NCBI RefSeq assembly: GCF_029840925.1
Contig: NZ_JAOCDM010000008.1
Coordinates: 29,885-93,884, forward strand
Length of the DNA: 64,000 bases
Direction of reading: 5' to 3'
Source: Pseudomonas sp. GD03858
Lineage (GTDB): Bacteria; Pseudomonadota; Gammaproteobacteria; Pseudomonadales; Pseudomonadaceae
Below, piece by piece: positions 25,626-37,489 of the stretch; the first letter of the stretch is position 1; every line of letters starts with the position of its first letter. Under the pieces are notes generated by a model. The model did no database searches. It was not told where the DNA came from and worked only from the letters and a program-made list of their open reading frames with translations. A program made the translations under genes and the position numbers.

Positions 25626-26786
25626 ATGAATATCACCAACCTTGCCAAACGACTTTGCCTGCCCGTTCTGCTGATGATCACGCCCGCTGCCTTCGCGGCG
25701 GAGCAGATGACGCCGGCACCACCACAGCTGGCTGCCAAGTCCTACGTACTCATGGACGCGTCCAGCGGCAACGTGCTGGTCGAGAACAACGGTGACGAGC
25801 GCCTGCCGCCGGCCAGCCTGACCAAGCTGATGACCGCCTACATCGCCACCCTGGACATCCGCCGTGGCCAGATCGGCGAGAACGACCCGGTCACCGTCAG
25901 CGAGAACGCCTGGCGTACCGGTGGTTCGCGCATGTTCATCAAGGTCGGTAGCCAGGTCACCGTCAGCGACCTGCTGCACGGCATCATCATCCAGTCGGGC
26001 AACGACGCCTCGGTCGCCCTGTCCGAGCACATCGCCGGCAGCGAAGACGCCTTCGCCGACATGATGAACAAGACTGCCACCGACCTGGGCATGTCCAACA
26101 GCCACTTCATGAACCCGACCGGCCTGCCGAACCCGGAGCACTACTCCTCGGCCCACGACATGGCGATCCTGGCGCGCGCGATCATCAACGAAGATCCGGC
26201 GCACTACGCCATCTACTCGCAGAAAGAGTTCTTCTGGAACAACATCAAGCAGCCCAACCGCAACCTGCTGCTGTGGCGTGACAAGACCGTCGATGGCCTG
26301 AAGACCGGCCACACCGACGAGGCCGGCTACTGCATGGTCGCCTCGGCCGTGCGTGACGGCCAGCGCCTGATCGCCGTGGTGTTCGGCACCAACAGCGAGC
26401 AGTCCCGCGCCGCCGAGACCCAGAAGCTGCTGACCTACGGTTTCCGCTTCTTCGAAACCCAGACCTTCTACCAGAAGGGCACCGAGCTGACCCAGGCGCC
26501 GGTCTGGAAGGGCGCCACCAGCCAAGTCAAGGCGGGCCTGGCCAACGACCTGACCATGACCATGCCTAAAGGCCAATTGAAACGCCTCCAGGCATCGATG
26601 ACCATGAACCCGCAGCTGACCGCGCCGATCGCCAAAGGTGACGTGATCGGCAAAGTGGAAGTCAAACTGGACGAGAAAGTGGTTCACAGCGCCGATCTCA
26701 TCGCCCTCGACGGCGTGGAGGAAGCTGGTTTCTTCGGCCGTATGTGGGATAGCATCCGCCTGTTCTTCTACGGGTTGTTCAACTGA
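25626..26786 (+). CDS. dacA: D-alanyl-D-alanine carboxypeptidase (PBP5/6 type)
   Basis: Removes the terminal D-Ala of murein pentapeptides and so limits crosslinking. The 386-residue precursor has a cleavable signal peptide (AAFA), the three active-site motifs SLTK (PPASLTKLMTAY), SGN (IIQSGNDASVALSEH) and KTG (DGLKTGHTDEAGY), a C-terminal beta domain, and an amphipathic end (FFGRMWDSIRLFFYGLFN) that holds the enzyme to the inner membrane. Ribosome binding site GAGA precedes ATG 25626. The following gene ybeD is its usual neighbour. Confidence 0.97.
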   Translation: MNITNLAKRLCLPVLLMITPAAFAAEQMTPAPPQLAAKSYVLMDASSGNVLVENNGDERLPPASLTKLMTAYIATLDIRRGQIGENDPVTVSENAWRTGGSRMFIKVGSQVTVSDLLHGIIIQSGNDASVALSEHIAGSEDAFADMMNKTATDLGMSNSHFMNPTGLPNPEHYSSAHDMAILARAIINEDPAHYAIYSQKEFFWNNIKQPNRNLLLWRDKTVDGLKTGHTDEAGYCMVASAVRDGQRLIAVVFGTNSEQSRAAETQKLLTYGFRFFETQTFYQKGTELTQAPVWKGATSQVKAGLANDLTMTMPKGQLKRLQASMTMNPQLTAPIAKGDVIGKVEVKLDEKVVHSADLIALDGVEEAGFFGRMWDSIRLFFYGLFN

Positions 26787-26799
26787 TACGTGACCTGCA

Positions 26800-26824
26800 C
26801 GCCCCCGTGAACCAGGCGGGGGCG
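26800..26824. terminator. GC-rich hairpin after dacA
   Basis: CGCCCCC (26800-26806) pairs with GGGGGCG (26818-26824). There is no T-run, so it may only pause transcription or protect the 3' end of the dacA message. Confidence 0.35.
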
Positions 26825-26859
26825 ATGTTGCTGCCACGGCTTACGAGGCCGTTTCCGCC

Positions 26860-27135
26860 ATGAGCGAAGAAGACGTCAAGTCGCACAAGATCGAATTCCC
26901 CTGCGAGGACTACCCGATCAAGGTGATCGGCGACACCGTTGTCGGTTTCCGCGACACCGTGATCGAGATCCTCAGCAAGCACGCCAAGGTCGACCTGTCG
27001 ACCCTGGCCGAGCGCCAGAGCAAGGAAGGCAAGTACACCACGGTGCAACTGCATATCGTTGCCGAGAGCGAGAACCAGCTGCACGACATCAACAGCGCCC
27101 TGCGTGCCACCGGCATCGTGAAAATGGTGCTGTGA
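26860..27135 (+). CDS. ybeD: DUF493 (YbeD) family protein
   Basis: A 91-residue ACT-like fold protein of the YbeD family. The conserved start [15 protein letters not shown] and the segment [20 protein letters not shown] are clear. It is nearly always found between dacA and lipB, which suggests a regulatory link to lipoate synthesis, but the biochemical role is unknown. The stop overlaps the lipB start by one base. Confidence 0.93.
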   Translation: MSEEDVKSHKIEFPCEDYPIKVIGDTVVGFRDTVIEILSKHAKVDLSTLAERQSKEGKYTTVQLHIVAESENQLHDINSALRATGIVKMVL

Positions 27136-27782
27136 TGCCCGCTTGTCTCGGTTTTCGCGATCTTGGCCTGCAGCCCTATGAACCGGTGCTGGAGGCCATG
27201 CGTCGCTTTACCGAGCAACGCGGCCCGGACAGCCAGGACGAAGTCTGGCTGGTCGAGCATCCGCCGGTATTCACCCAGGGCCAGGCCGGCAAGGCCGAGC
27301 ATCTGCTGGTGCCGGGCGACATCCCGGTGGTGAAGACCGACCGCGGCGGCCAGGTCACTTACCACGGCCCCGGTCAGTTGGTCGCCTACCTGCTGCTGGA
27401 TGTGCGCCGCCTGGGTTTTGGAGTGCGCGAACTGGTCAGCCGCATCGAGCAGACGCTCATCGACCTGCTCGCCAGCTATGGCGTGCAGGCCAACGCCAAG
27501 CCCGACGCGCCGGGCGTCTATGTCGACGGTGCGAAGATCGCATCCCTTGGCCTTCGAATCCGCAATGGTCGTTCCTTTCACGGCCTTGCTCTGAACGTGG
27601 ACATGGACCTTGCGCCATTCCGCCGAATCAACCCCTGTGGGTATGCGGGGCTGGCCATGACCCAGCTGCGCGACCAGGCAGGTCCGATCGAACTCGACGA
27701 GGTCAGGACAAGGCTGCGCGGACAGCTGGTCAGGCACCTCGACTATGCTGAGCAGACGACCCTGACGGGCGGAATCGACTGA
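27135..27782 (+). CDS. lipB: Octanoyl-ACP:protein octanoyltransferase
   Basis: Transfers octanoate from ACP to the lipoyl domains of 2-oxoacid dehydrogenases and GcvH. The 215-residue protein contains [20 protein letters not shown], the lysine segment [14 protein letters not shown] and the catalytic cysteine in [17 protein letters not shown] 27135 overlaps the ybeD stop (TGATG); GTG 27132 is one codon earlier. lipA follows after two bases. Confidence 0.96.
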   Translation: MPACLGFRDLGLQPYEPVLEAMRRFTEQRGPDSQDEVWLVEHPPVFTQGQAGKAEHLLVPGDIPVVKTDRGGQVTYHGPGQLVAYLLLDVRRLGFGVRELVSRIEQTLIDLLASYGVQANAKPDAPGVYVDGAKIASLGLRIRNGRSFHGLALNVDMDLAPFRRINPCGYAGLAMTQLRDQAGPIELDEVRTRLRGQLVRHLDYAEQTTLTGGID

Positions 27783-27784
27783 TT

Positions 27785-28801
27785 ATGACAACTGTGCAAG
27801 AAGCCGTGCCGAACCTGATCCCCACGCAAGACGTGACCCCGCGTCCCGCGCCGAAGAAAGTCGAGGCCGGCGTGAAGCTGCGTGGCGCCGAGAAGGTCGC
27901 GCGCATCCCGGTGAAGATCATCCCCACCGAAGAACTGCCGAAAAAGCCCGACTGGATCCGCGTGCGTATCCCGGTCTCGCCGGAAGTCGACCGCATCAAG
28001 CAACTGCTGCGCAAGCACAAGCTGCACAGCGTGTGCGAAGAGGCCTCCTGCCCGAACCTGGGCGAGTGCTTCTCGGGCGGTACCGCGACCTTCATGATCA
28101 TGGGTGACATCTGCACCCGGCGCTGCCCGTTCTGCGACGTCGGCCATGGCCGGCCGAAGCCGCTGGACGTCGACGAGCCGAAGAACCTGGCCATCGCCAT
28201 CGCCGACCTGCGCCTGAAGTACGTGGTGATCACTTCGGTGGACCGCGACGACCTGCGTGACGGTGGCGCCCAGCACTTCGCCGACTGCATCCGCGAGATC
28301 CGCGCCCTGTCGCCGGGCGTGCAGCTGGAGACCCTGGTGCCGGACTACCGTGGTCGCATGGACGTGGCGCTGGAAATCACCGCGCAGACCCCGCCAGACG
28401 TGTTCAACCACAACCTCGAGACCGTGCCGCGCCTGTACAAGGCCGCGCGTCCGGGCTCGGACTATGACTGGTCGCTGGATCTTCTGCAGAAGTTCAAGCA
28501 GATGGTCCCGCATGTGCCGACCAAGTCCGGTCTGATGCTGGGCCTGGGCGAGACCGACGACGAGGTGATCGAGGTCATGCACCGCATGCGCGAGCACGAC
28601 ATCGACATGCTGACCCTCGGCCAGTACCTGCAGCCGTCGCGTAACCACCTGCCGGTACAGCGCTTCGTGCACCCGGACACCTTCGCCTGGTTCGCCGAGG
28701 AAGGTTACAAGATGGGCTTCAAGAACGTCGCCTCCGGCCCGCTGGTGCGTTCGTCGTACCACGCCGACCAGCAGGCTCACGAAGCCAAGATCAAGCTCTG
28801 A
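27785..28801 (+). CDS. lipA: Lipoyl synthase
   Basis: Radical-SAM enzyme that inserts two sulfurs into protein-bound octanoate. The 338-residue protein has the auxiliary cluster ligands [12 protein letters not shown] and the radical-SAM motif [11 protein letters not shown], as well as the C-terminal RSSYHADQ that ends the family fold. It completes the lipoate pathway together with lipB directly upstream. A strong terminator follows. Confidence 0.97.
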   Translation: MTTVQEAVPNLIPTQDVTPRPAPKKVEAGVKLRGAEKVARIPVKIIPTEELPKKPDWIRVRIPVSPEVDRIKQLLRKHKLHSVCEEASCPNLGECFSGGTATFMIMGDICTRRCPFCDVGHGRPKPLDVDEPKNLAIAIADLRLKYVVITSVDRDDLRDGGAQHFADCIREIRALSPGVQLETLVPDYRGRMDVALEITAQTPPDVFNHNLETVPRLYKAARPGSDYDWSLDLLQKFKQMVPHVPTKSGLMLGLGETDDEVIEVMHRMREHDIDMLTLGQYLQPSRNHLPVQRFVHPDTFAWFAEEGYKMGFKNVASGPLVRSSYHADQQAHEAKIKL

Positions 28802-28820
28802 GCCAGGCTTGAGCGGAACA

Positions 28821-28859
28821 TGCCGATGCGCGCCGGAAGGTGGCATCGGCATTTTTTTT
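28821..28859 (+). terminator. Rho-independent terminator after lipA
   Basis: Stem TGCCGATGC (28821-28829) with GCATCGGCA (28843-28851), followed by eight T. It ends the dacA-ybeD-lipB-lipA transcript. Confidence 0.9.
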
Positions 28860-28861
28860 GA

Positions 28862-28890
28862 GCTGCAAGTTTCAAGCGACAAGCTGCAAG
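28862..28890. repeat. Degenerate copy of the GCTGCAAG/CTTCAAG repeat
   Basis: GCTGCAAG, then TTTCAAG and again AGCTGCAAG. It is a short, diverged relative of the array at 25330 and lies just before the ribosome binding site of the next gene. Confidence 0.6.
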
Positions 28891-28900
28891 GAGTGGCGTG

Positions 28901-29839
28901 ATGAATGGCCTGGAGTCTGTTGAAAACCTGTTGCCCAAGGCCCTGCCTGGCAATGCCCGATTCGCCATCGTCGCCCCTGCGGGGCCGGCACGACTGGATG
29001 CCGACAAGGCCCGCCAGTGGTTCGAGGACCGTGGCCGCCAGTGCCGGGTCTACCCTGGCGCGCTGCTGGCCGATGGCTACCTGGCGGGCAGCGACGAACA
29101 GCGTCTGGAGGATTTGCACGATGCCTTCAGCGCCCCTGATATCGACGCCATCCTGTGCATGCGCGGGGGCTATGGCAGCATGCGCCTGCTGGATCGGGTC
29201 GACTTCGAACTGATTCGACGTCACCCCAAGCCACTGGTGGGCTATAGCGACATCACCGCGTTGCATTCGGCGATCAACCGGCATGCCGGGCTGCTGACCT
29301 TCCATGGCGCGATGCTCAATGCCGACCTGCTGGGGGGCAAGCTTGAACCGACGGTCAGCTCGCTGTTCGGGCTGCTGGGTGGCGCGTTGCGGGCGGGCGA
29401 CGCCATCGCCCATCCGGCCGAGTTTGCGCTCACCTGCGTGACGCCTGGCGTCGCCAGTGGGCGGCTGGTCGGTGGCAACCTGTCGTTGCTCGGGGCCACG
29501 ATGGGCACGCTGGCCGAGGTCGACATGCGCGACAGCATCCTGTTCATCGAGGACGTCAACGAGCCGCTCTATCGTGTTGACCGCTTGCTGACGCAGTTGC
29601 GCCTGGCCGGCAAGCTGGAAGGGGTGCGTGGGGTGTTGGTGGGGGACTTTGCCGGGATCACGGTGGCGGCGATGACGCCGCTGCTGCTGGACATCTTCGG
29701 CCCGCTCGGGGTGCCGGTGCTGGCCGGCTGGCGCAGCGGGCATTGCGATCCGAATGTGTGCCTGCCGTTGGGCGCAAGCGTGCGACTGGATGCCGAAGAG
29801 CAGAGTCTGGTGTTATTGCAGGATCTGTTCAGGGCTTGA
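28901..29839 (+). CDS. ldcA: Muramoyltetrapeptide LD-carboxypeptidase
   Basis: Peptidase family S66. It cleaves the terminal D-Ala from murein tetrapeptides in the cytoplasm and feeds the tripeptide to Mpl, whose gene is also in this window. The 312-residue product has MRGGYGSMRLLD, the nucleophile Ser in GYSDITALH, the Glu in FIEDVNEPLYRVDR and the His in GHCDPNVCLPLG. ATG 28901 has GGAG seven bases upstream; GTG 28898 is possible. Confidence 0.93.
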   Translation: MNGLESVENLLPKALPGNARFAIVAPAGPARLDADKARQWFEDRGRQCRVYPGALLADGYLAGSDEQRLEDLHDAFSAPDIDAILCMRGGYGSMRLLDRVDFELIRRHPKPLVGYSDITALHSAINRHAGLLTFHGAMLNADLLGGKLEPTVSSLFGLLGGALRAGDAIAHPAEFALTCVTPGVASGRLVGGNLSLLGATMGTLAEVDMRDSILFIEDVNEPLYRVDRLLTQLRLAGKLEGVRGVLVGDFAGITVAAMTPLLLDIFGPLGVPVLAGWRSGHCDPNVCLPLGASVRLDAEEQSLVLLQDLFRA

Positions 29840-29866
29840 GATTGCTTGGGCCAGGCCACAACCCCC

Positions 29867-29911
29867 TGTAGGAGCGGCCTTGTGTCGCGGAAAGGGGCGC
29901 AAAGCGCCCCC
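29867..29911. repeat. REP of the GGAGCGGCCTTG type
   Basis: TGTAGGAGCGGCCTTGTGTC followed by GGGGCGCAAAGCGCCCC. It fills the gap between two convergent genes and can form a hairpin on both strands. Confidence 0.85.
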
Positions 29912-29919
29912 GCCCGTTT

Positions 29920-31233
29920 CTAGCGACGCAGGCTATCGAGCAGCTTGTGCGTCGGATAACCATCCGCCGGCCAACCCTGCGCCTGCTGCGCATTGCGGAT
30001 CGCCTTGCGGGTATTGGCGCCGATGATGCCGTCCGGGTTACCCGCCTCATGGCCATTGGCATTGAGCAGCGTCTGCAGCTCGATCCGCTCGGTACGGCTC
30101 AGCGGCAGGTCGTCCTTGGGCCAGCTGCCGGCGATGAAGCCCCAGTTGGAGAAGCGATCGCCCAGCAGGCTCACCGCCAGCGCATAGGACGACGAGTTGT
30201 TGTACTTGAGGATCGCGCGGAAGTTGTCCAGCACCAGGAACGCCGGACCACGGGCGCCGGCTGGCAGCAGCAGGGCTGCCGACAGCTGGCTGCTGCCTGT
30301 TGGCAACTGAGTGCCGGCCGGCAGTTTCACGCCCAGCTGCAACCACTCGCTGACGCTCTTGCGCTGGCTGCCATCGGCCAGCCAGTAATCGAAGCCGGCA
30401 GGCACCTGTACCTCGAAGCCCCAAGGCTGGCCACGCTTCCAGCCGGAGGCCTGGAGGTAGTGCGCGGTGGACGCCAGGGCGTCTGCGGTGCTGTTCCAGA
30501 TGTCGCGGCGGCCGTCGCCATCGAAATCCACCGCGTGGGTGAGGTAGGTGGTCGGGATGAACTGGGTCTGGCCCATGGCGCCGGCCCAGGAGCCGCGCAT
30601 GGCGTCAGGCTGGATATCACCGTTCTGCAGGATCTGCAGGGCGGCGATCAGCTGGTCCTGGGCGAACTGCGGGCGGCGGCCTTCATAGGCCAGCGTCGCC
30701 AGCGAGCGGATCACCGACTTGTTGCCCTGGAACTGACCGAAGTTGCTCTCCATGCCCCACACCGAGACCAGGACCTGGCGGTCGACGCCGTAGCGTTGCT
30801 CGATACGGGTCAGCAGCTCGGCGTTCTGCTCCAGTAATTTCTTGCCATTGCGCACACGCAGCGGCGACAGGGCGCCGTCGAGGTATTCCCAGACCGGGCG
30901 ACTGAATTCAGGTTGGCTGCGGTCGGCCTTGATCACGTCCATGTCCGGGGTGACGCCGAGGAAGGCGCGATCGAACAGGCTGGCGCCGATACCGGCTTGC
31001 AGGGCTTGTTGGCGGAAGCCCGCCTGCCATTGGGCGAATGTCTGCAGCGGCTGGATTTCGTTGCCGACGGCAGGCGTGGCGCCAGGCAGCGTGACGACGG
31101 GAGCGGGCTGGGCGGGGGCCAGCGGCAGGGCATCGGCGGCGGTGGGTTTCTCGGCGCAGGCGACGAGCAGGATGAAGCTGGTGGCCGCGATCAGCTGGCG
31201 GGGCTGCCAGCGGAGAGTGAGACGAGAGGGCAT
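29920..31233 (-). CDS. MltB-family lytic murein transglycosylase lipoprotein with peptidoglycan-binding domain
   Basis: A 437-residue paralogue of the mltB product. It has a lipobox (LLVAC, Cys26), the catalytic Glu segment WGMESNFGQFQGNKSVI, the block SWAGAMGQTQFIPTTY and FDGDGRRDIWNS. A C-terminal peptidoglycan-binding domain of the PG_binding_1 type follows (LQTLLNANGHEAGNPDGIIG and TRKAIRNAQQAQGWPADG). The lipid anchor and extra binding domain set it apart from the soluble enzyme at 23307. It ends at the REP element. Upstream on the same strand is arfA. Confidence 0.93.
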   Translation of the reverse strand: MPSRLTLRWQPRQLIAATSFILLVACAEKPTAADALPLAPAQPAPVVTLPGATPAVGNEIQPLQTFAQWQAGFRQQALQAGIGASLFDRAFLGVTPDMDVIKADRSQPEFSRPVWEYLDGALSPLRVRNGKKLLEQNAELLTRIEQRYGVDRQVLVSVWGMESNFGQFQGNKSVIRSLATLAYEGRRPQFAQDQLIAALQILQNGDIQPDAMRGSWAGAMGQTQFIPTTYLTHAVDFDGDGRRDIWNSTADALASTAHYLQASGWKRGQPWGFEVQVPAGFDYWLADGSQRKSVSEWLQLGVKLPAGTQLPTGSSQLSAALLLPAGARGPAFLVLDNFRAILKYNNSSSYALAVSLLGDRFSNWGFIAGSWPKDDLPLSRTERIELQTLLNANGHEAGNPDGIIGANTRKAIRNAQQAQGWPADGYPTHKLLDSLRR

Positions 31234-31294
31234 GCACGAATCCAGAATTGCAGGTCAGGTGCCGACCATACCATGACTGGGCTGTTCGTGCCTT

Positions 31295-31459
31295 TCATGC
31301 CGCCATAAAGCAGGAAGCCTCCCAATCTCTCGATTGGAAGGCTTCGCGGCGGTAGCTGCCTTTGCCCTTTTCCGGTCGTTCCTGGCGGCAGCGGAACAGC
31401 GGTTGGGCGATGATCGACTTGGCCTTGTTGGGGCCGTGCTTTTTTGGCTTCTTGCTCAT
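31295..31459 (-). CDS. arfA: Alternative ribosome-rescue factor A
   Basis: A 54-residue basic protein, from ATG 31459, with the ArfA signature: N-terminal MSKKPKKHGPNKAKS, then PLFRCRQERPEKGKGSYRR. ArfA frees ribosomes stalled on stop-less messages by bringing in RF2 and backs up trans-translation. In E. coli the arfA message is cut by RNase III inside a hairpin in the coding region, so that the active product is shortened and its level depends on tmRNA. The same layout is visible here: a 14-base-pair hairpin covers codons 39-49, just after the KGKGSY motif. The last residues (SCFMAA) are hydrophobic, like the degradation-prone tail in E. coli. Confidence 0.88.
   Translation of the reverse strand: MSKKPKKHGPNKAKSIIAQPLFRCRQERPEKGKGSYRREAFQSRDWEASCFMAA
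31314..31345 (-). promoter_or_regulatory. Intragenic hairpin in arfA, probable RNase III site
   Basis: In the minus-strand RNA a GAAGCCUUCCAAUC arm pairs with GAUUGGGAGGCUUC around a GAGA tetraloop. Fourteen pairs form, one of them G-U. By analogy with E. coli arfA it is expected to be cleaved, leaving a non-stop message. Confidence 0.75.
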
Positions 31460-31547
31460 GGCGGGTTCCCGGTGGGGTGGATTGCGGACGCACTCTAGGC
31501 CTGTAGCGCTATGTGAGCCAATTGATTGTGTTTATGGCGGTGGGCCT

Positions 31548-31606
31548 CATCGCGGGTCAAGCCCGCTCCCACGATACCTCTGTGGGAGCGGGCTTGACCC
31601 GCGATG
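31548..31606. repeat. REP inverted pair
   Basis: Facing copies CGCGGGTCAAGCCCGCTCCC (from 31548) and GGGAGCGGGCTTGACCCGCG (to 31606), between holA and arfA. Confidence 0.9.
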
Positions 31607-31610
31607 TGCC

Positions 31611-32648
31611 TTACTCGGCGGGCAGCGCCAGGCGCTGTCCGGCCATGAGCAGCGACAACCGCGCCAGGCTGGTCCACGGCGAGCCTTCGGCTTGCCCCTT
31701 GATCTGCGCATCGATGCGCTGGGCATCTTGCAGCAGCATGGCCCAGCGCTGCGCGGAGAGGCGCTGCAGGGCCTTGCTCACCAACGGACGGCGCTTGTCC
31801 CACACCGGAGGTCGCGCCTGGCTGAAGGCCTTGTCCAGGGGCACGCCCTGGCTGAACTGCTGGGCGAGACCCGCCAGCAGGCGCAGCTCGCGGGCCAGGG
31901 CCCAGAGAATCACCGGAGGTTCGACGCCTTCGCCGCGCAGTCCTTCGAGCATGCGCAAGGCATGCGCCGCTTCGCCGTTGAGGATGGCATCGACCAGCCC
32001 GAACACATCGAAACGGGCACTGTCGGCGACCGCCGCCTGGACGGTCTGCACGGTGATCTGGTTGCCTTCGGCGAGCAGCTTGAGCTTCTCGATCTCCTGG
32101 GCGGCGGCGAGCAGGTTGCCTTCTACCCGCGCGGCGATCAGGTCGACGGCATCGCGCTGCGCGGACAGGCCGGCCTGGGTGAGGCGCTGGTTGATCCACT
32201 GGGGCAGTTGCTGGGCGTCCACCGGCCAGATCTGGATGAACTGGCAGTGCGCGCCTTCGATCAGTGCCTTGCCCCACTTGGTCTTCTGCGCGCTGCCGTC
32301 GAGCTTGGGCAGGCTGATCAGCAACAGCGTGTCCTCGGCGGGGTTGGCACAGTATTCGATCAGGGCCGAGGCGCCCTTGTCACCAGGCTTGCCGGAGGGC
32401 AGGCGCAGTTCCAGGAGGCGGCGCTGGGCGAACAGGGAAAGGCTCGCGCCGGCCAGCAGCAGGTTGCCCCAGTCGAAGTTGGCGTCGGCGCTGAACACCT
32501 GGCGTTCGTCATGGCCTTGCTGGCGCGCCGCGCCGCGGATGGCGTCGGCGGCTTCCTGGCAGAGCAACGGATCGTCGCCGCTGACGATATAGACGGGCGC
32601 GAGCGGGCCTTGCAGGTGTTTGTTGAGTTGGGCGGGGGAAAGCTTCAT
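31611..32648 (-). CDS. holA: DNA polymerase III delta subunit
   Basis: Clamp-loader subunit that opens the beta sliding clamp. The 345-residue protein begins MKLSPAQLNKHLQGPLAPVY, has VSGDDPLLCQEAADAIR, RRLLELRLPSGKPGDKG and the AAA+-like lid with GNLLAAAQEIEKLKLLA. Length and start match HolA of other pseudomonads. It follows lptE after 37 bases that contain a perfect hairpin. Confidence 0.95.
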   Translation of the reverse strand: MKLSPAQLNKHLQGPLAPVYIVSGDDPLLCQEAADAIRGAARQQGHDERQVFSADANFDWGNLLLAGASLSLFAQRRLLELRLPSGKPGDKGASALIEYCANPAEDTLLLISLPKLDGSAQKTKWGKALIEGAHCQFIQIWPVDAQQLPQWINQRLTQAGLSAQRDAVDLIAARVEGNLLAAAQEIEKLKLLAEGNQITVQTVQAAVADSARFDVFGLVDAILNGEAAHALRMLEGLRGEGVEPPVILWALARELRLLAGLAQQFSQGVPLDKAFSQARPPVWDKRRPLVSKALQRLSAQRWAMLLQDAQRIDAQIKGQAEGSPWTSLARLSLLMAGQRLALPAE

Positions 32649-32656
32649 GGCAAGGT

Positions 32657-32679
32657 ACGGGGCACCTCAGGTGCCCCGT
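32657..32679. terminator. Perfect hairpin between lptE and holA
   Basis: ACGGGGCACCT and AGGTGCCCCGT are exact complements. No T-run follows on the minus strand, so partial attenuation or message processing is more likely than full termination. Confidence 0.5.
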
Positions 32680-32685
32680 TCAGGC

Positions 32686-33291
32686 TCAGGGAGCCGGGAT
32701 TTCCATCGGCGACTGCTGAGGCGTCTCGTCGCGCACGCGCTGAGCTTCCTGGAGAGCCTGGGCTTCAGCCTTGGCGCGTTCGTCGGCCTTGCGTTGCAGG
32801 TCGTCGAGGCGTGCCGGGGTCAGTTGCTGCAGGCGAGCGAGCATGCCCTGCACGAGGTCGCGACGCATCTCTTCGCGAACCTGGTTCTCCTCCTGGCCCG
32901 AACCGTTGATGTTGTTGCCGTTGTACACGTAGTACTTCTGCACTTGCAGCTTGTCGGCAAGCAGTACGCTGTCGTTCAGGCCTTCGATCGAGTAGTTCAG
33001 CACGGTAGTCAGCTCGAACTCCGCCGAGCGGCTGCCACCGGTGTAGGTTGCGGCGCGCGAGCTCTCCTGCTCGTTGGTCAGCACCAGCTTGTACGGGGCG
33101 CCCGAGTAGACTTTGACGCCGCTGCTCTCCAGGGTGCGGCGCAGTTGCATGACGGTCGCGCCGTACTGGTTGCGGGCGCCGAGATCCAGCTCCTTGATGC
33201 TCAGCTCGTTGGTGCCGGTGCCGCGCAGCTGGAAACCGCAGGCGCTGAGCATGACGGCCAGGCCCATTACCAGCAGATTGCGTTTGATCAT
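32686..33291 (-). CDS. lptE: LPS-assembly lipoprotein LptE
   Basis: Outer-membrane lipoprotein that plugs the LptD barrel and helps insert lipopolysaccharide. The 201-residue precursor has lipobox MLSAC (Cys18) and the conserved start GFQLRGTG, then the YTGGSRSAEFELTTVLNYSI region. The C-terminal part is a charged coiled-coil-like stretch (LDDLQRKADERAKAEAQALQ) longer than in E. coli. leuS is upstream and holA downstream, the normal order. Confidence 0.94.
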   Translation of the reverse strand: MIKRNLLVMGLAVMLSACGFQLRGTGTNELSIKELDLGARNQYGATVMQLRRTLESSGVKVYSGAPYKLVLTNEQESSRAATYTGGSRSAEFELTTVLNYSIEGLNDSVLLADKLQVQKYYVYNGNNINGSGQEENQVREEMRRDLVQGMLARLQQLTPARLDDLQRKADERAKAEAQALQEAQRVRDETPQQSPMEIPAP

Positions 33292-33317
33292 GTTGTAGCT
33301 CCCTCGTGGACCGAATA

Positions 33318-33346
33318 CGCCCGCCTGCCGGATCGGCAGGCGGGCG
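33318..33346. terminator. Strong GC hairpin between leuS and lptE
   Basis: CGCCCGCCTGCCG pairs with CGGCAGGCGGGCG around a three-base loop. No T-run follows on the minus strand. It could attenuate leuS transcription before lptE or stabilise the leuS 3' end. Confidence 0.55.
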
Positions 33347-33352
33347 TTGCCA

Positions 33353-36502
<3,150 letters not shown>

Positions 36503-36631
36503 CCGTTCAGGGCTGTTGCTGGCGCGGTTCGATGCGCCGGGTCTTCACGTTGCATGTTGCGATCGGCGCCGGTTGCCCTTGAGGGCCGGTGCCGATCCTC
36601 TTAGGCTGCACGCCTTCCATGGAGGTGCGTG

Positions 36632-37393
36632 ATGCCGGTTCGCTTTTTCATCAAACAATGGCTGATGCCGCCAGGCGTTTTGCTCCTGTTGCTGCTGGCT
36701 GCCTGGTGGTGGCGCCGTCGCCGGCCGCGCCTGGCCGCTGCGTGTTTCGCCCTGGGCCTGGGTGGCCTGTACCTGATGAGCCTGCCCGCGGTGGTGGAGC
36801 AAGTGGCGCGCAGGTTGGAGACCGAGCCGGCGCTGGTCGCCGATGAATGGACGCGCCTGGCGAGTAGGGCGGACGTGATCGTGGTGCTCGGGGCCGGGCG
36901 CGAGCGTGGCGATCCGGCCTGGGCTGGCGCGGACCAGCCGAGCCTCGTCGCGCTCGAGCGCATGCGCTACGCCGCGCAGCTGGCCAAGGCCTCGGGGCTG
37001 CCGCTGCTGACCAGCGGTGGCCTGCATTATGGAACCCCTCCCAGCGAGGCGCAGTTGATGGCCGACCGCCTGCAGGCTGATTTCGGGGTAGCGGTACGCT
37101 GGAAGGAAGAAGCCAGCCGCACGACCTGGGAAAACGCCGAGTTCAGCGCCAGGCTATTGCAGTCGCAAGGGGTCAGGCGCGTGGTGCTGGTGACCCAGGC
37201 CTGGCACATGCAGCGTGCGCGCTGGAGCTTCGAGCGCGCCGGGCTGGAGGTGGTGCCCGCACCGGTCGGTTTCCTCGGGCGGGACCATGCGCGACCCTTC
37301 GCCGGATTGCTGCCCGAGAGCCGGGCGCTCTGGCAGAACGGGCAACTGCTGAACGAGGCGGTGGGGTTGCTGGGGTATCGGTTGTTCTACTGA
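36632..37393 (+). CDS. YdcF/SanA-family (DUF218) membrane protein
   Basis: A 253-residue inner-membrane protein. Two N-terminal hydrophobic segments (PPGVLLLLLLAAWWW and CFALGLGGLYLMSLP) precede a DUF218 domain with DVIVVLGAGRERG, LPLLTSGGLHYGTPPSEAQ, EEASRTTWENAEFSA and VLVTQAWHMQRA. Related proteins such as ElyC and SanA act in envelope integrity. ATG 36632 has GGAGG upstream; a GTG at 36629 is one codon earlier. Confidence 0.88.
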   Translation: MPVRFFIKQWLMPPGVLLLLLLAAWWWRRRRPRLAAACFALGLGGLYLMSLPAVVEQVARRLETEPALVADEWTRLASRADVIVVLGAGRERGDPAWAGADQPSLVALERMRYAAQLAKASGLPLLTSGGLHYGTPPSEAQLMADRLQADFGVAVRWKEEASRTTWENAEFSARLLQSQGVRRVVLVTQAWHMQRARWSFERAGLEVVPAPVGFLGRDHARPFAGLLPESRALWQNGQLLNEAVGLLGYRLFY

Positions 37394-37418
37394 GTCTCGG
37401 GCTTCCTGCGCCGGTCTC

Positions 37419-37486
37419 TTCGCGGGTAAACCCGCTCCCACAGGTTGAGCGCCAATTCAACCTGTGGGAGCGGGTTTACCTGCGAA
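37419..37486. repeat. REP inverted pair
   Basis: TTCGCGGGTAAACCCGCTCC at 37419 facing GGAGCGGGTTTACCTGCGAA ending 37486. It lies between convergent genes. Confidence 0.9.
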
Positions 37487-37489
37487 ATA

